Shown here: positions 43,880-53,827 of the stretch, one piece after another
Layout of the letters: every line of letters starts with the position of its first letter
How positions within the stretch are numbered: the first letter of the stretch is position 1
Source of the DNA: Stygiobacter sp. RIFOXYC2_FULL_38_25
GTDB lineage: Bacteria; Bacteroidota; Ignavibacteria; Ignavibacteriales; Melioribacteraceae
Assembly: GCA_001803165.1 (NCBI GenBank)
Contig: MHAZ01000007.1
Location: forward strand, 1-64,000
Reading direction: 5' to 3'
Length of the DNA: 64,000 nucleotides
The notes under the pieces: generated by a model
Database searches by the model: none
Told to the model about the DNA's origin: nothing
What the model saw: the letters and a program-made list of their open reading frames with translations, nothing else
Translations under genes and position numbers: made by a program

Positions 43880-44545
43880 GTGCAGACTTTAAATAATTTA
43901 TTGCTCGTAATCTTACTTTTAATCATAATCACACCTAACCATTCACTTTCACAAACGAAGTATGAGAAGGATTTCTACGGCGGATTATTTTTCTTATCAG
44001 ATTATATCGCTTCGGATGAATTTCTTAAGTTAAAAAAGACTACCACTGATTTAGAGCAAGTAGATATTATCTACTCCAAAGCTGTAAACTTTTTTGAAAG
44101 AGATATTTCCGAAGCGCTGTTATGCTTAACTTTTTCTTGTCTCCCATTCAACAAAATTGATTTCAATCTGCTTTTTGGAATTGTAAAAGTCCCTCTCCCT
44201 TCCCCGCCAAAAATTGTTTTTCAAAAAAGATTAGAGAATTTACCGAAGAATATTTATTTCAATTCGCCAAGAACAAATTTTGGTGATAAGGATAAGCTTT
44301 CACACTTCTTTGGGAACGCCTTTTTACGTTACAATATCAGCATGTTCAACTTCTCAAAATTTATGGGTATCTTTGTTGAAAAGACGGAAGAAAGTTTTTT
44401 TGCAAATGGTGAGCTTGATCGTCGGGACATTATGACAAATCATCTAGGCGAACTTTTTGCTGAGATGTTGAAACTTTATCCCGATGCTAAACCGTCTAAA
44501 GCGTTACTTGTATATCAAATATTTTATTTCAGAGAAGGATTATGA
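43880..44545 (+). CDS. secreted protein of unknown function, coupled to a response regulator
   Basis: 221-aa product starting from GTG, with a strong signal sequence (about 1-25, LLLVILLLIIITPNHSLS then QT). The mature part has a helical charged N-half and a C-half with DKLSHFFGNAFLRYN and DRRDIMTNHLGELFAEML. This His/Asn-Asp pattern faintly recalls DUF2279-type membrane-associated proteins, but I do not assign it. It overlaps the response regulator start by 4 nt (ATGA) and follows the carboxyltransferase by 12 bp. I do not recognise the family; it may be an envelope component of the signalling pathway. Confidence 0.7.
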   Translation: MQTLNNLLLVILLLIIITPNHSLSQTKYEKDFYGGLFFLSDYIASDEFLKLKKTTTDLEQVDIIYSKAVNFFERDISEALLCLTFSCLPFNKIDFNLLFGIVKVPLPSPPKIVFQKRLENLPKNIYFNSPRTNFGDKDKLSHFFGNAFLRYNISMFNFSKFMGIFVEKTEESFFANGELDRRDIMTNHLGELFAEMLKLYPDAKPSKALLVYQIFYFREGL

Positions 44546-45894
44546 AATCAGTTTTAATTATTGACGATGAACACGCAATATGTGAAAGCATCAAAATGAT
44601 TCTTGAATATGAAGATTATTCTGTGGATTACACAACCGATTCTATTGAAGGGTTAGCTAAACTTGAGTATGGTGATTATAACGCGTTGTTGCTCGATATC
44701 AATATGCCTGAGAAAAATGGCTTTGAAGTTTTAAACTGGATGCGCGAAAAAGAGATTGACGTAAAGACAATTGTTATCTCGGCTCATGGAAGCGTAGAGA
44801 ATGCTGTTAAAGCAACTAAACTTGGCGCTTTTGATTTTATTGAAAAACCGATTGATCGAGACAAATTGTTGATTGGTGTTCGTAATGCGGTGAACAACGC
44901 TTCCCTTTCCCGAGAAAACAAGAAACTGAAAAAAGAACTATTCAACAATGATAAAATCATCGGAAACAGTTCTGCTATCCAAAACATCCTAGAAACAATA
45001 TCTCGTGTTGCTAAAACCGATGCGCGAATTCTAATCACCGGTGAAAACGGAACCGGTAAAGAATTAGTTGCGCAAGAAATTCACAGGCAAAGTCCGCGCA
45101 CCAATCGGGACTTGATAGAAGTTAATTGTGCAGCAATTCCGCAAGAGCTAATCGAATCCGAATTGTTTGGGCATGAAAAAGGATCATTTACCGGAGCTAT
45201 GAAACAGCGCATCGGGAAGTTTGAATTAGCTGACGGCGGTAATATATTTTTAGATGAAATCGGCGATATGAGCCCGCAAGCTCAAGCAAAGGTTCTACGC
45301 GCAATTGAGGAAGGACGAATAGAGCGTGTTGGCGGTTCATCTAAAATTGAAGTTGATGTTAGAGTTATTTCCGCAACAAATAAAGATTTGCAGCAAGCAA
45401 TTGAGAAAGGTTTATTCCGTGAAGATCTGTTTCACCGCTTAAATGTTATTCCAATTCATATTCCGCCGCTCAGAGAAAGAAAAGATGATGTTCCTCTTCT
45501 TGTAGAGCACTTTTCGAAAATGATTTGTGAGAAGAATAAATTCCCGCAAAAGTCATATTCTGCCTCTGCAATGAAAGCATTCCAGAATTATCCATGGAAA
45601 GGAAATATCCGGGAGCTGAGAAATGTTGTGGAGAGAATTGTAATAATGGTTACCAAGCAAGAAATAACAGATAAAGAAGTAAATTCATTCATACAGGCTT
45701 CTAGCTCTCCTACCGAAGATTTGCTGAGCATTTCAAATAGCTTTCAAGAGTTTAAGGAAAAAGCGGAGAAAGCTTTTATTGTGAAGCAGCTTAATGCAAA
45801 CGGCTGGAATATGAGCAAGACGGCAGAAATTCTTGGAATCCAGAGAAGTCATTTGTACAACAAATTAAAGAAGTACGAAATAGAAAAGGATTAG
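44542..45894 (+). CDS. sigma54-dependent response regulator (NtrC/NtrX type)
   Basis: 450-aa two-component activator. The receiver domain has Asp8/Asp9 and phosphoacceptor Asp52 (LLLDINMPEKNG), with Lys102 in EKP. The AAA+ domain has Walker A GENGTGKE (167-174), the sigma54-contact loop GSFTGA (214-219) and Walker B FLDEIGDM (from 236). A Fis-type HTH at the C-terminus has NGWNMSKTAEILGIQRSHLYNKLKKYE. No histidine kinase is adjacent. Its partner and target promoters are unknown; -24/-12 elements were not recognised in the window. Translationally coupled to the secreted protein upstream. Confidence 0.94.
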   Translation: MKSVLIIDDEHAICESIKMILEYEDYSVDYTTDSIEGLAKLEYGDYNALLLDINMPEKNGFEVLNWMREKEIDVKTIVISAHGSVENAVKATKLGAFDFIEKPIDRDKLLIGVRNAVNNASLSRENKKLKKELFNNDKIIGNSSAIQNILETISRVAKTDARILITGENGTGKELVAQEIHRQSPRTNRDLIEVNCAAIPQELIESELFGHEKGSFTGAMKQRIGKFELADGGNIFLDEIGDMSPQAQAKVLRAIEEGRIERVGGSSKIEVDVRVISATNKDLQQAIEKGLFREDLFHRLNVIPIHIPPLRERKDDVPLLVEHFSKMICEKNKFPQKSYSASAMKAFQNYPWKGNIRELRNVVERIVIMVTKQEITDKEVNSFIQASSSPTEDLLSISNSFQEFKEKAEKAFIVKQLNANGWNMSKTAEILGIQRSHLYNKLKKYEIEKD

Positions 45895-45896
45895 TT

Positions 45897-46247
45897 ATGG
45901 CTGAAACAATTTTCGCGAAGATTATTCGCAAAGAAATTCCGGCTCAGATTGTTTTTGAATCCGATACAGTTATTGCTTTCAAAGACATTAATCCTCAAGC
46001 GCCGGTTCATGTTTTAATTATTCCTAAAATTACAGAGATAGAATCAGCGAGAGATCTTGATCCGGGGAAACATGCTAAACTATTGGGCGAGTTATACGAT
46101 GCAGCAAACACAATTGCAAAACAACTTGGCGTTTTTGAAAGCGGATTCAGATTAGTATTAAATTCCGGTGCGGATTCGGGACAAGAAGTTCCCCACATTC
46201 ATATTCATCTTCTTGGCGGAAGAAAAATGAATTGGCCTCCGGGATGA
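45897..46247 (+). CDS. HIT family (Hint/PKCI) purine nucleotide hydrolase
   Basis: 116-aa histidine-triad protein that hydrolyses adenosine phosphoramidates or related nucleotide conjugates. The triad HIHIHLLGG lies at 100-108. The N-terminal part has IFAKIIRKEIPAQIVFESD and FKDINPQAPVHVLIIPK, the Hint subgroup. It starts 2 bp after the regulator stop and is convergent with purD, with only one base between their stop codons, so no terminator fits between them. Confidence 0.93.
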   Translation: MAETIFAKIIRKEIPAQIVFESDTVIAFKDINPQAPVHVLIIPKITEIESARDLDPGKHAKLLGELYDAANTIAKQLGVFESGFRLVLNSGADSGQEVPHIHIHLLGGRKMNWPPG

Positions 46248-46248
46248 T

Positions 46249-47538
46249 TTACCTTTTCGCTAAGATTCCCTTATCGGAAATATCTTTTCGGTATTGCATT
46301 CCATCAAACTTGATTTTAGAAATAGCTTCGTAAGCTTTTTCTTTACAAAGTTTTAAATCACTTTTTTCAATAGAAGTTACTAAGCCAAGCACTCGTCCGC
46401 CATCAGTTACAATTTTCCCGTTCACTTCTTTCGTTCCAGCGTGAATTATGTGCGAACTTTCATATGGAAAATTCTCCAAGCCAAAAATTTCAATTCCCTT
46501 TTCAGAGCTATCGGGATAATTTCGTGAAGCTATTACTACGCAAATGGAAGTTCCATCTGAAATTTGAACCGCTTGTTTATTAATTTTGCCAATAGCAGCA
46601 GAATAAAGAAGTTGTAGAAAGTCTCCTTTGAGAAGTGGAAGCACTACTTGTGTTTCCGGGTCACCAAAACGGCAATTGAATTCAACAACTTTTGGTCCTT
46701 GAGCAGTTAGCATAATTCCACAATACAAGCAACCAACAAATTCAGAACCGGTTGATTTCATTGCTTCTAAAGTCGGTTTGATTATTTGCTTAGAAACAAT
46801 TTTCAATTCCTCTCCGCCTACAAAGGGAGTTGGAGCATAAGCGCCCATTCCGCCGGTATTTTTACCAAGATCGCCGTCGTGAATTCTTTTATGATCTTGT
46901 GCCGCCGGTAATAGAATAAAATCAGTCCCATCAGTAATAGCAAAAATCGAAGCCTCTTGCCCGGTCATAAATTCTTCAACAACAACCTTGTTCCCGGCTG
47001 AACCAAATGAACAATTAATGAAACATTCTTTCAGAGCTTCTTTAGCATCTTCAAATGTATCGGCAATAATCACTCCCTTGCCGGCGGCGATACCATCCGC
47101 TTTAATTACTACCGGATATTTTGTTGCATGTAAATATGTTATGGCTTCATTATAATCTTCTTTTAAGAATACTTTGAACGCGGCTGTTGGTATGTTGCTC
47201 TTTTGCATTAATTGTTTTGCAAAAGATTTTTCTCCTTCAATTCTTGCCGCATTTCTGGAAGGACCGAAAACTACGAAACCGGCGCTACGAAGACTATCGG
47301 CTAATCCTTCCGTAAGAGGTTTTTCCGGACCAATCACAACAAGATCAATTTTCTTTTCGGAGCAGAAGCCAACAACAGCTTGATGGTTTGAGGAATCAAT
47401 AGTAATATTTTGAGCTATGCTTTTTATTCCCGGATTACCTGGAATAACAAATAGTTCTTCCAAACCTGGACTTTCAGCAATCTTTAATGCCAAAGCATGT
47501 TCTCTCCCACCGGAACCAATAAGCGCTACTCTCATCAT
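46249..47538 (-). CDS. purD: phosphoribosylamine-glycine ligase
   Basis: ATP-grasp GAR synthetase, second step of purine synthesis, 429 aa. N-terminal VALIGSGGREHALALKI, ATP-binding KADGIAAGKGVIIA and the metal site NCRFGDPETQVVLP are all intact. It overlaps the glycosyltransferase by 4 nt and converges with the HIT gene. Together with guaB upstream and purC further upstream it contributes to purine supply, although the genes are separated by others. Confidence 0.95.
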   Translation of the reverse strand: MMRVALIGSGGREHALALKIAESPGLEELFVIPGNPGIKSIAQNITIDSSNHQAVVGFCSEKKIDLVVIGPEKPLTEGLADSLRSAGFVVFGPSRNAARIEGEKSFAKQLMQKSNIPTAAFKVFLKEDYNEAITYLHATKYPVVIKADGIAAGKGVIIADTFEDAKEALKECFINCSFGSAGNKVVVEEFMTGQEASIFAITDGTDFILLPAAQDHKRIHDGDLGKNTGGMGAYAPTPFVGGEELKIVSKQIIKPTLEAMKSTGSEFVGCLYCGIMLTAQGPKVVEFNCRFGDPETQVVLPLLKGDFLQLLYSAAIGKINKQAVQISDGTSICVVIASRNYPDSSEKGIEIFGLENFPYESSHIIHAGTKEVNGKIVTDGGRVLGLVTSIEKSDLKLCKEKAYEAISKIKFDGMQYRKDISDKGILAKR

Positions 47539-48818
47539 TCAGCTCTTAAGTAAAATTGAAATTCTTTCGTTAATTGTTCAGTAAGCATTCTTCTATCATG
47601 TTTAGTTACAAACTCTTCGTTAGGAACCGGCAACTTTTTGTTTTTAAATAAATTAAAGATTTCTATTATAGTTTCTTTAATATCTTTCACATAATCCGGG
47701 TAGGTTAGGAATGATGCCCCATATTCAATTAAAGAATTTCTTGCAGCGCCATCCGGCACACAACCTAAAATTGGTTTTCTTGTTCCAAAGTATTCAAAAA
47801 GTTTGCTGGTGGAGATTGTGTCAGCGTTCTGAATATTTCCAATCATCATCCAAAGAACATCAGTAGAAACCAAGTACTTAATTACTTCCGAATGCTCCAA
47901 GTAGCCATGTTCTTTCACGTATTCTGATAAATTCAACTCAAGAACAAGCTTTTTATTCTCGTCCCTTAGATGACCAATGAATTCAAGCTCTATTTGAGAA
48001 GCAATTTGCGGGTTCTCAATTGTTAGTTCTTTAAAAGCTCTCAATAAAAATTCCGGCGTTATATTCTCGTAGAAAATTCCGGAATAAGTTAACTTCATTT
48101 TAGTGGACGTACGCTTTACCAGTTCCGGATTTTCAAAATCTTGCGGATCAAAACCATGCGGCAAAATTATTACATCATCATAATCTAAGAAAGGATAAGT
48201 GAGAAGAATTTTTTCCTTAATCTTCCTATTGATTGCAACAACTTTATCAGCAACTCTTAAAGCACCGTATTCCAATTTCTTATGCTTATATCTGTGATAA
48301 GGTGTAACGTAAAATGCAAAATGATTACCGAGCCAGAGATCGCGGTAATCCACAAACAACGGAATCCCGAATTCCTTTTTGAGCTTTGCTGCCGATAGGA
48401 ACTGTGAATATGGAGGAACTGAAACATATATGATGTCAAACTTTTCTTTGTTGAGAATTTCTTTTGCAGCTTTGTATGCCTTCTTCGACCATGAAATTTT
48501 ATTATCGGGAATAAAGAAGGTCTTACTTAATCTTGACAAAAACTTCCGCATTAGCTCTTTAGGCATACTTACAGTTTTATATTTTGCTCCAAGTAATGAA
48601 TTCACATCAAAAGCATCTGTGCGAACTATTTCTACTCCGGCTTCTTCAGCTTCTTTCAATAATGAAAGGTCGTGAGCATAGTAAGCAACATTTCCGGCTG
48701 TGATAACTGTTGGCTGCCAATTAAACTCACGCATGTATTTTGTGAATTTGAGTGTCCGCTGAACTCCACTTAAGCCCATTGGCGGATAATAATATGAGAG
48801 AACTAAAACTTTATACAT
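47535..48818 (-). CDS. glycosyltransferase family 4-type protein
   Basis: 427-aa GT-B fold glycosyltransferase. The N-terminal domain begins VLVLSYYYPPMGLSGVQRTLKFTKY, a pattern of GT4 enzymes. The C-terminal half contains LTYSGIFYENITPEFLLRAF, EFIGHL and TISTSKLFEYFGTRKPILGCVPDG, where the Glu of the nucleotide-sugar site (KLFEYF) is seen. No hydrophobic segment is present, so it is cytosolic. It likely builds a cell-surface polysaccharide or glycolipid; the donor and acceptor are unknown. It overlaps purD by 4 nt and follows guaB by 11 bp, with no other glycan genes around. Confidence 0.82.
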   Translation of the reverse strand: MYKVLVLSYYYPPMGLSGVQRTLKFTKYMREFNWQPTVITAGNVAYYAHDLSLLKEAEEAGVEIVRTDAFDVNSLLGAKYKTVSMPKELMRKFLSRLSKTFFIPDNKISWSKKAYKAAKEILNKEKFDIIYVSVPPYSQFLSAAKLKKEFGIPLFVDYRDLWLGNHFAFYVTPYHRYKHKKLEYGALRVADKVVAINRKIKEKILLTYPFLDYDDVIILPHGFDPQDFENPELVKRTSTKMKLTYSGIFYENITPEFLLRAFKELTIENPQIASQIELEFIGHLRDENKKLVLELNLSEYVKEHGYLEHSEVIKYLVSTDVLWMMIGNIQNADTISTSKLFEYFGTRKPILGCVPDGAARNSLIEYGASFLTYPDYVKDIKETIIEIFNLFKNKKLPVPNEEFVTKHDRRMLTEQLTKEFQFYLRAE

Positions 48819-48829
48819 ATCTGAATAAA

Positions 48830-50302
48830 TTAATGTTTTTGAGTAGTTTGGTAATTTGGCGCTTCTTCTGTTATCATTACATCGTGCGGGTGGCTCTCTC
48901 TTAAACCGGCATTAGAAATCTTTACAAACTTGGTTTTAGCCTTAAACTCCGCAATATTTTTCGCTCCACAATATCCCATAGCTGCTCTGAGTCCGCCAAT
49001 AAATTGGTAAACAGTTTCAGCTAAAGTTCCTTTATAAGGAACTCTCCCCTCAATTCCTTCTGGAACCAGCTTCTTGATATCTTCTTCAACATCTTGGAAA
49101 TATCTATCACTACTGCCTTGCTTCATTGCACCCAAAGAACCCATTCCTCTGTAAACTTTGAAACTTCTTCCTTCGAATAAGACTTTTTCGCCAGGTGTTT
49201 CATCACACCCAGCTAACATTCCGCCCATCATAACCGTATCCGCCCCGGCAGCAATCGCTTTTGCTACGTCGCCAGTTTGTTTAATTCCACCATCAGAAAT
49301 AACAGGTATTTTTCCCTTAAGGGCATTTGCAACTTCTATAACGGCACTGATCTGAGGAACCCCGACACCGGCGACAATTCTTGTAGTACATATTGAACCG
49401 GCTCCAATTCCCACTTTCACAGCATCTACACCAATACTTTCCAATTCTAAAGCAGCTTCTTTTGTAACGATATTCCCAGCCACAATTTGAACATGTCTAT
49501 ATTTCTTTCGAATTTCCTTTACCGTTCTAAGGACGCCAGAAGAATGCCCGTGCGCTGTATCCAGAGCTAAAATATCTACATTCGATGCAACCAAAGCTTC
49601 AACTCTATCCATAGTATCATTGGTTACACCTACTGCTGCTCCAACACGTAAACGTCCAAGATTGTCTTTACAAGCAAAAGGAAATTTCTTTTTCTTTAAG
49701 ATGTCCTTATAAGTTATAAGTCCTTTAATAATTCCCTTTTTATCAACTACCGGAAGCTTTTCTATTCTGTGCCGATGTAAAATCTTTTGAGCATCTTCCA
49801 ATGTTGTTCCCAGAGAAGCAGTTACAAGGTTTTCTTTAGTCATCAATTTGTAAACAGGTAAATCTCTATTGGTCTCGAATCTAAGATCTCGGTTCGTTAA
49901 GATGCCAACAAGTTTCCCGTTGTTTTCAACAATTGGAATTCCCGAGATATGATACTTGGACATAAATTCTTCAGCTTCGCGGATAGTACGGTCTGGAGTT
50001 AAAGTTATAGGGTTTACTATCATGCCGCTTTCTGAACGCTTAACTTTGTCAACTTCGTCCGCTTGCTTCTCGATTGACATATTCTTGTGTATGATCCCGA
50101 TTCCACCTTGGGCAGCCATAGCAATTGCCATTTGCGCCTCGGTAACAGTATCCATAGCAGCGCTTAGAAATGGAATATTCAATTTTATTTCGCGTGTGAG
50201 ATAAGAAGAAATTTCTACATCCCTTGGCAAAATTGATGATCTGGCTGGAACAAGTAGTATATCATCAAAAGTGAGTCCTTCAAACCCAATCTTCTCTTTC
50301 AT
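48830..50302 (-). CDS. guaB: IMP dehydrogenase
   Basis: Oxidises IMP to XMP, the committed GMP step, 490 aa. The TIM barrel has [12 protein letters not shown] at the N-terminus and catalytic Cys305 in [15 protein letters not shown] pair (about 95-205) is inserted, as in typical bacterial IMPDH, giving ATP/GTP regulation. The flap region SSDRYFQD and [10 protein letters not shown] is intact. It lies downstream of a terminator hairpin and upstream of the glycosyltransferase. Confidence 0.96.
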   Translation of the reverse strand: MKEKIGFEGLTFDDILLVPARSSILPRDVEISSYLTREIKLNIPFLSAAMDTVTEAQMAIAMAAQGGIGIIHKNMSIEKQADEVDKVKRSESGMIVNPITLTPDRTIREAEEFMSKYHISGIPIVENNGKLVGILTNRDLRFETNRDLPVYKLMTKENLVTASLGTTLEDAQKILHRHRIEKLPVVDKKGIIKGLITYKDILKKKKFPFACKDNLGRLRVGAAVGVTNDTMDRVEALVASNVDILALDTAHGHSSGVLRTVKEIRKKYRHVQIVAGNIVTKEAALELESIGVDAVKVGIGAGSICTTRIVAGVGVPQISAVIEVANALKGKIPVISDGGIKQTGDVAKAIAAGADTVMMGGMLAGCDETPGEKVLFEGRSFKVYRGMGSLGAMKQGSSDRYFQDVEEDIKKLVPEGIEGRVPYKGTLAETVYQFIGGLRAAMGYCGAKNIAEFKAKTKFVKISNAGLRESHPHDVMITEEAPNYQTTQKH

Positions 50303-50328
50303 TTATATCTCCAAATAGTTATAAAAAA

Positions 50329-50345
50329 GACCACACAAGGTGGTC
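50329..50345 (-). terminator. intrinsic terminator between the acyl-CoA dehydrogenase and guaB
   Basis: GACCAC-CTTGT-GTGGTC on the minus strand followed by six T. It lies 9 bp after the dehydrogenase stop and would separate the recA-containing unit from guaB transcription. Confidence 0.8.
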
Positions 50346-50353
50346 TCAAAGTT

Positions 50354-51523
50354 CTAATCGAACGCAGCAAAGCCAGTTATGTCTTCTCCAATTATGAGCG
50401 TATGCATCTCATGGGTACCTTCGTAAGTTTTTACAGATTCCAAATTGTTTGCGTGTCTCATAATCGGGTATTCATCCAGAATTCCATTCGCGCCAAGAAT
50501 TTCACGGGCAACGCGCGCAATATCTAAAGCTTTTTCGCAGTTATTTCTTTTTGCCATAGAAACATGAGTGTGTTTGCACTGGTCTTTGTCTTTCAATCTT
50601 CCCATCTGAAGATTGAGTAACTGCGCTTTAGTAATCTCGGTAATCATATAAACCAATTTCTCCTGAGTCATTTGATAAGCTGCAATTGGTTTGCTGAATT
50701 GAACGCGAGATTTGGCGTATTCAAGAGCCGAATCATAGCAAGCCATCATTGAGCCCACAACGCCCCATGCAATGCCGTAACGGGCTTGTGTGAGACACAT
50801 AAGAGGAGATTTTAACCCTTGAGTGTTAGGTAAAATGTTCTCTTCAGGAATAAATACATCTTGGAAAATGAGTTCGGAAGTAACCGAAGCCTTTAACGAA
50901 TGCTTTCCTTTCATTTCCGGGGCTTCAAATCCTTTAGTTCCTTTTTCAACCAAGAAGCCGTGAACAACACCTTCCAATTTTGCCCAGACAACTGCTACAT
51001 CTGCAACTGTACCATTTGTAATCCACATTTTTGCGCCATTGAGAAGATAACCTCCGTCAACTTTTTTTGCTTTCGTAATTAATCCACCGGGATTTGAACC
51101 ATAATCGGGTTCGGTTAATCCAAAACATCCAAGTTTTTCACCAGTAGCTAATTTGGGAAGCCAATAATCTTTCTGCTTCTCACTTCCGAAAGTGTAAATA
51201 GGATACATAACTAAAGCACTCTGTACTGAAACGAAGCTTCTTAAACCGCTGTCTCCTCTCTCCAATTCTTGCATAGCCAGCCCGTAAGCAACGTTATTCA
51301 TCTCAGGGCAGCCATACTTTTGTGGTAGAGTAATTCCAAATAAACCCATTTCACCAAGTTTAGAGACTAAGTGTTTTGGGAATTTTTCATCGTGGTAATA
51401 CTTTTCGATAATTGGTAGGACTTCTGCATCAACATACTCTCTTACTGAATCGCGCACCATAATCTCATCTTCACTCAACAAGCTTTCTAAATTGTAATAA
51501 TCGATTTTGTTCATGAGAGGCAT
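50354..51523 (-). CDS. acyl-CoA dehydrogenase, glutaryl-CoA dehydrogenase-like
   Basis: FAD-dependent dehydrogenase, 389 aa from the ATG chosen. An upstream ATG gives a hydrophobic tail overlapping recX and is rejected; the sequence GGTGA lies just before the chosen start. The catalytic Glu is at 368 in TYEGTHEM. DSGLRSFVSVQSALVMYPIY (91-110) with Arg95 matches the decarboxylating glutaryl-CoA dehydrogenase signature. It probably converts glutaryl-CoA to crotonyl-CoA in lysine or tryptophan breakdown. No electron-transfer flavoprotein genes are adjacent. Confidence 0.86.
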   Translation of the reverse strand: MPLMNKIDYYNLESLLSEDEIMVRDSVREYVDAEVLPIIEKYYHDEKFPKHLVSKLGEMGLFGITLPQKYGCPEMNNVAYGLAMQELERGDSGLRSFVSVQSALVMYPIYTFGSEKQKDYWLPKLATGEKLGCFGLTEPDYGSNPGGLITKAKKVDGGYLLNGAKMWITNGTVADVAVVWAKLEGVVHGFLVEKGTKGFEAPEMKGKHSLKASVTSELIFQDVFIPEENILPNTQGLKSPLMCLTQARYGIAWGVVGSMMACYDSALEYAKSRVQFSKPIAAYQMTQEKLVYMITEITKAQLLNLQMGRLKDKDQCKHTHVSMAKRNNCEKALDIARVAREILGANGILDEYPIMRHANNLESVKTYEGTHEMHTLIIGEDITGFAAFD

Positions 51524-51578
51524 GATATCACCGTTAATTGTGTACCCAAAAATAAAGAAGAGTGCCGTGAGAAAAAAA

Positions 51579-52208
51579 TTAATCTTCTTGCAGAAGTTGA
51601 AGTTTTGCAATTACTTTTCGAATAAGATCGCTTTCATATCCTTTTCCGGCTAAAAACGAATATAGTTTAGCAGAGATTTTTCGCTCCTCTACTTCTTTTT
51701 TTCTGATTTGAGATAGTTTCTTCTGCGCAATCTCAACAGCATTTTCCAGGTATTTCTCTTGGTCAATATCTAACAAATTTTCCTTTATCAATTCCCGCTT
51801 GATGCCTTTCTTCATTAATTCGGCAGTAAGTTTGCCAACGCCTACTTTCTTCCTTTTGATTCTTTCAGATACAAATTGTTTAGCAAATTCTTCATCATTT
51901 AAATAATTCTTTTCTGCAAGATAAGTCAGTACTTTCTCGATGATTTCTTGCGGGTGTTTTTTCTTTTGAAGCTTTAGTTTTAGTTCTGAAGTGGAGTGTA
52001 ACCGCAAGCCAAGAAATCTAAATGCGGAATCCCGGGCTTTAAGAAAACTGCTCTCGTATGAGAGCAGTTCAATTTTCTTTTCATCTATTTCTTGACCTTT
52101 CCAAAGTCCATAATCAACCACTATCCTGTAATCAAGATTTTGAAAAGTGCCATCATCAAACGCTACAATTACATCATTGCCTTTTTTTTGAAAGCCGGCA
52201 ATTGTCAT
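51579..52208 (-). CDS. recX: regulatory protein RecX
   Basis: Modulator of RecA filaments, 209 aa. All-helical, with [22 protein letters not shown] (repeat 1), [24 protein letters not shown] (repeat 2, the best-conserved segment) and a C-terminal third repeat with [16 protein letters not shown]. The N-terminal 45 residues form a small beta unit seen in many RecX. It overlaps recA by 4 nt, the normal recA-recX arrangement. Confidence 0.9.
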   Translation of the reverse strand: MTIAGFQKKGNDVIVAFDDGTFQNLDYRIVVDYGLWKGQEIDEKKIELLSYESSFLKARDSAFRFLGLRLHSTSELKLKLQKKKHPQEIIEKVLTYLAEKNYLNDEEFAKQFVSERIKRKKVGVGKLTAELMKKGIKRELIKENLLDIDQEKYLENAVEIAQKKLSQIRKKEVEERKISAKLYSFLAGKGYESDLIRKVIAKLQLLQED

Positions 52209-53260
52209 TTTGTCTTTTTAGTTTTTGTTTCAACTTCCTCTTTGATAACAGGTTTTACTTCATCTTTAATCATTCCAAGTGACACCTTAACATCTCTTTC
52301 TAAAGAAGAGAAAAGGTTTTCATCTTCAATCATTTTTTGTCTTAATTGGTCTCTACCCTGGAAACGATCTTCCTTATAAGTAAACCAGGCGCCGCTCTTT
52401 TTCAAAATATCTCGAGATGTAGCCAAATCAATTATATCTCCGGCTTTGCTAATTCCCTCGTTATAAAGAATATCAAATTCAACTTCCTTAAATGGAGGAG
52501 CTACTTTGCTTTTAGCAATTTTCACTTTAGTTCTGTTACCGATAACATTTGCCCCATCTTTGATTGCCGCGATTCTTCTTATGTCCAAACGTAAAGAAGC
52601 GTAAAACTTTAGCGCATTACCGCCTGTAGTTGTTTCGGGATTTCCGAACATCACACCAATTTTCATTCTGAGCTGATTAATAAAAATTACGCAAGTTTTG
52701 GATTTACTAATAGCACCGGTAATTTTACGAAGAGCTTGACTCATCAAGCGGGCTTGCATTGCCATTTGCGGGTCGCCCATATCCCCTTCTATTTCTGAGC
52801 GTGGGACTAATGCCGCTACAGAATCCACAACGATAATATCCAATGCATTGCTTCTTACAAGTGTATCTACAATTTCTAAAGCTTGCTCGCCAAAATCCGG
52901 CTGAGATAGTAAAAGGTTAGTTGTATCAACACCTAGACGCTTTGCGTAGTTAGCATCCAAAGCATGTTCAGCATCAACAAAAGCAGCCAAACCGCCTTTC
53001 TTTTGAGCTTCTGCAATTATATGTAAGCAAAGTGTAGTTTTGCCGGAGGATTCCGGTCCGTAAATTTCTACAACTCTGCCGCGAGGAACGCCGCCAATTC
53101 CCAAAGCATAATCGAGTGAAAGAGAACCGGTTGGAATTGATTCTACTGGAGCTATTACTCCAGCGCCCAGCTTCATAATGGTACCTTTTCCAAATTGCTT
53201 CTCGATATTACTTATTGTGTCATCAAGAATTTTTAATCTTTGATCTTTGTCAGCTGACAT
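52205..53260 (-). CDS. recA: recombinase RecA
   Basis: Homologous recombination and SOS ATPase, 351 aa. Walker A is GPESSGKTT (68-76), Walker B-like [16 protein letters not shown]1 and L2 regions including the MAW-like [23 protein letters not shown]. The C-terminal tail is rich in Lys and Glu. No LexA box was recognised upstream because the upstream gene lies only 12 bp away, so its promoter must be internal or further upstream. Confidence 0.98.
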   Translation of the reverse strand: MSADKDQRLKILDDTISNIEKQFGKGTIMKLGAGVIAPVESIPTGSLSLDYALGIGGVPRGRVVEIYGPESSGKTTLCLHIIAEAQKKGGLAAFVDAEHALDANYAKRLGVDTTNLLLSQPDFGEQALEIVDTLVRSNALDIIVVDSVAALVPRSEIEGDMGDPQMAMQARLMSQALRKITGAISKSKTCVIFINQLRMKIGVMFGNPETTTGGNALKFYASLRLDIRRIAAIKDGANVIGNRTKVKIAKSKVAPPFKEVEFDILYNEGISKAGDIIDLATSRDILKKSGAWFTYKEDRFQGRDQLRQKMIEDENLFSSLERDVKVSLGMIKDEVKPVIKEEVETKTKKTK

Positions 53261-53272
53261 AATTTCTCCATT

Positions 53273-53827
53273 TTATTTTTCAATTAGAAAACTTTTTAAT
53301 TCAGAATAAACCGATCCGGTTTGTTTTAATTCACTTTGAAATAAAGAAACTTTCTTAGCATTAAAACTAAGAGATGGAAGATTAACTTCCAGTAAGTTTA
53401 AGATTTTCTCTGTGTTCTCGCCGCCCCGGAATCTGAGTAATGTAACGTGAGGCTTAAATTTCCTTTCCTCTTTGGGATAGCCAAATTTACAAAATGATTC
53501 TTCAATCTCATCCACAAAATTTGAGAGCCATTTGCTCTCTTTCATACCAACCCATAGAATTTTGGGATCGCCTCCACGCCTAAAAACGCCAAACTTATTT
53601 AGCTCTAATTTGAATGGCTTTGTTTTCTTAACAAGTAGTTCCAATTCTTGGCTAATCTGTTCTACAAGTAAATCCTTTGTATCTCCAAGAAACTTAATAG
53701 TGATATGTAGTTTCTCCTTCGGTTCCCAACGAATGCTATTTTCACCGCCAAAAATTTTGTCTCTTTCGGAAAGAACAACAGAAATTACATCTTCAGGAAT
53801 TTCAAGCGCGACGAAAAGTCTAATCAT
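53273..53827 (-). CDS. thpR: RNA 2',3'-cyclic phosphodiesterase (ThpR/LigT)
   Basis: 2H phosphoesterase, 184 aa from the ATG used. A longer frame exists, but MIRLFVALEIPEDV is the normal start and overlaps the cinA stop by 8 nt. The two catalytic HxT motifs are HITI (41-44) and HVTL (127-130). It would hydrolyse 2',3'-cyclic phosphates on RNA ends. The recA-thpR-cinA grouping recurs in several bacterial groups with recX or recA. Confidence 0.91.
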   Translation of the reverse strand: MIRLFVALEIPEDVISVVLSERDKIFGGENSIRWEPKEKLHITIKFLGDTKDLLVEQISQELELLVKKTKPFKLELNKFGVFRRGGDPKILWVGMKESKWLSNFVDEIEESFCKFGYPKEERKFKPHVTLLRFRGGENTEKILNLLEVNLPSLSFNAKKVSLFQSELKQTGSVYSELKSFLIEK

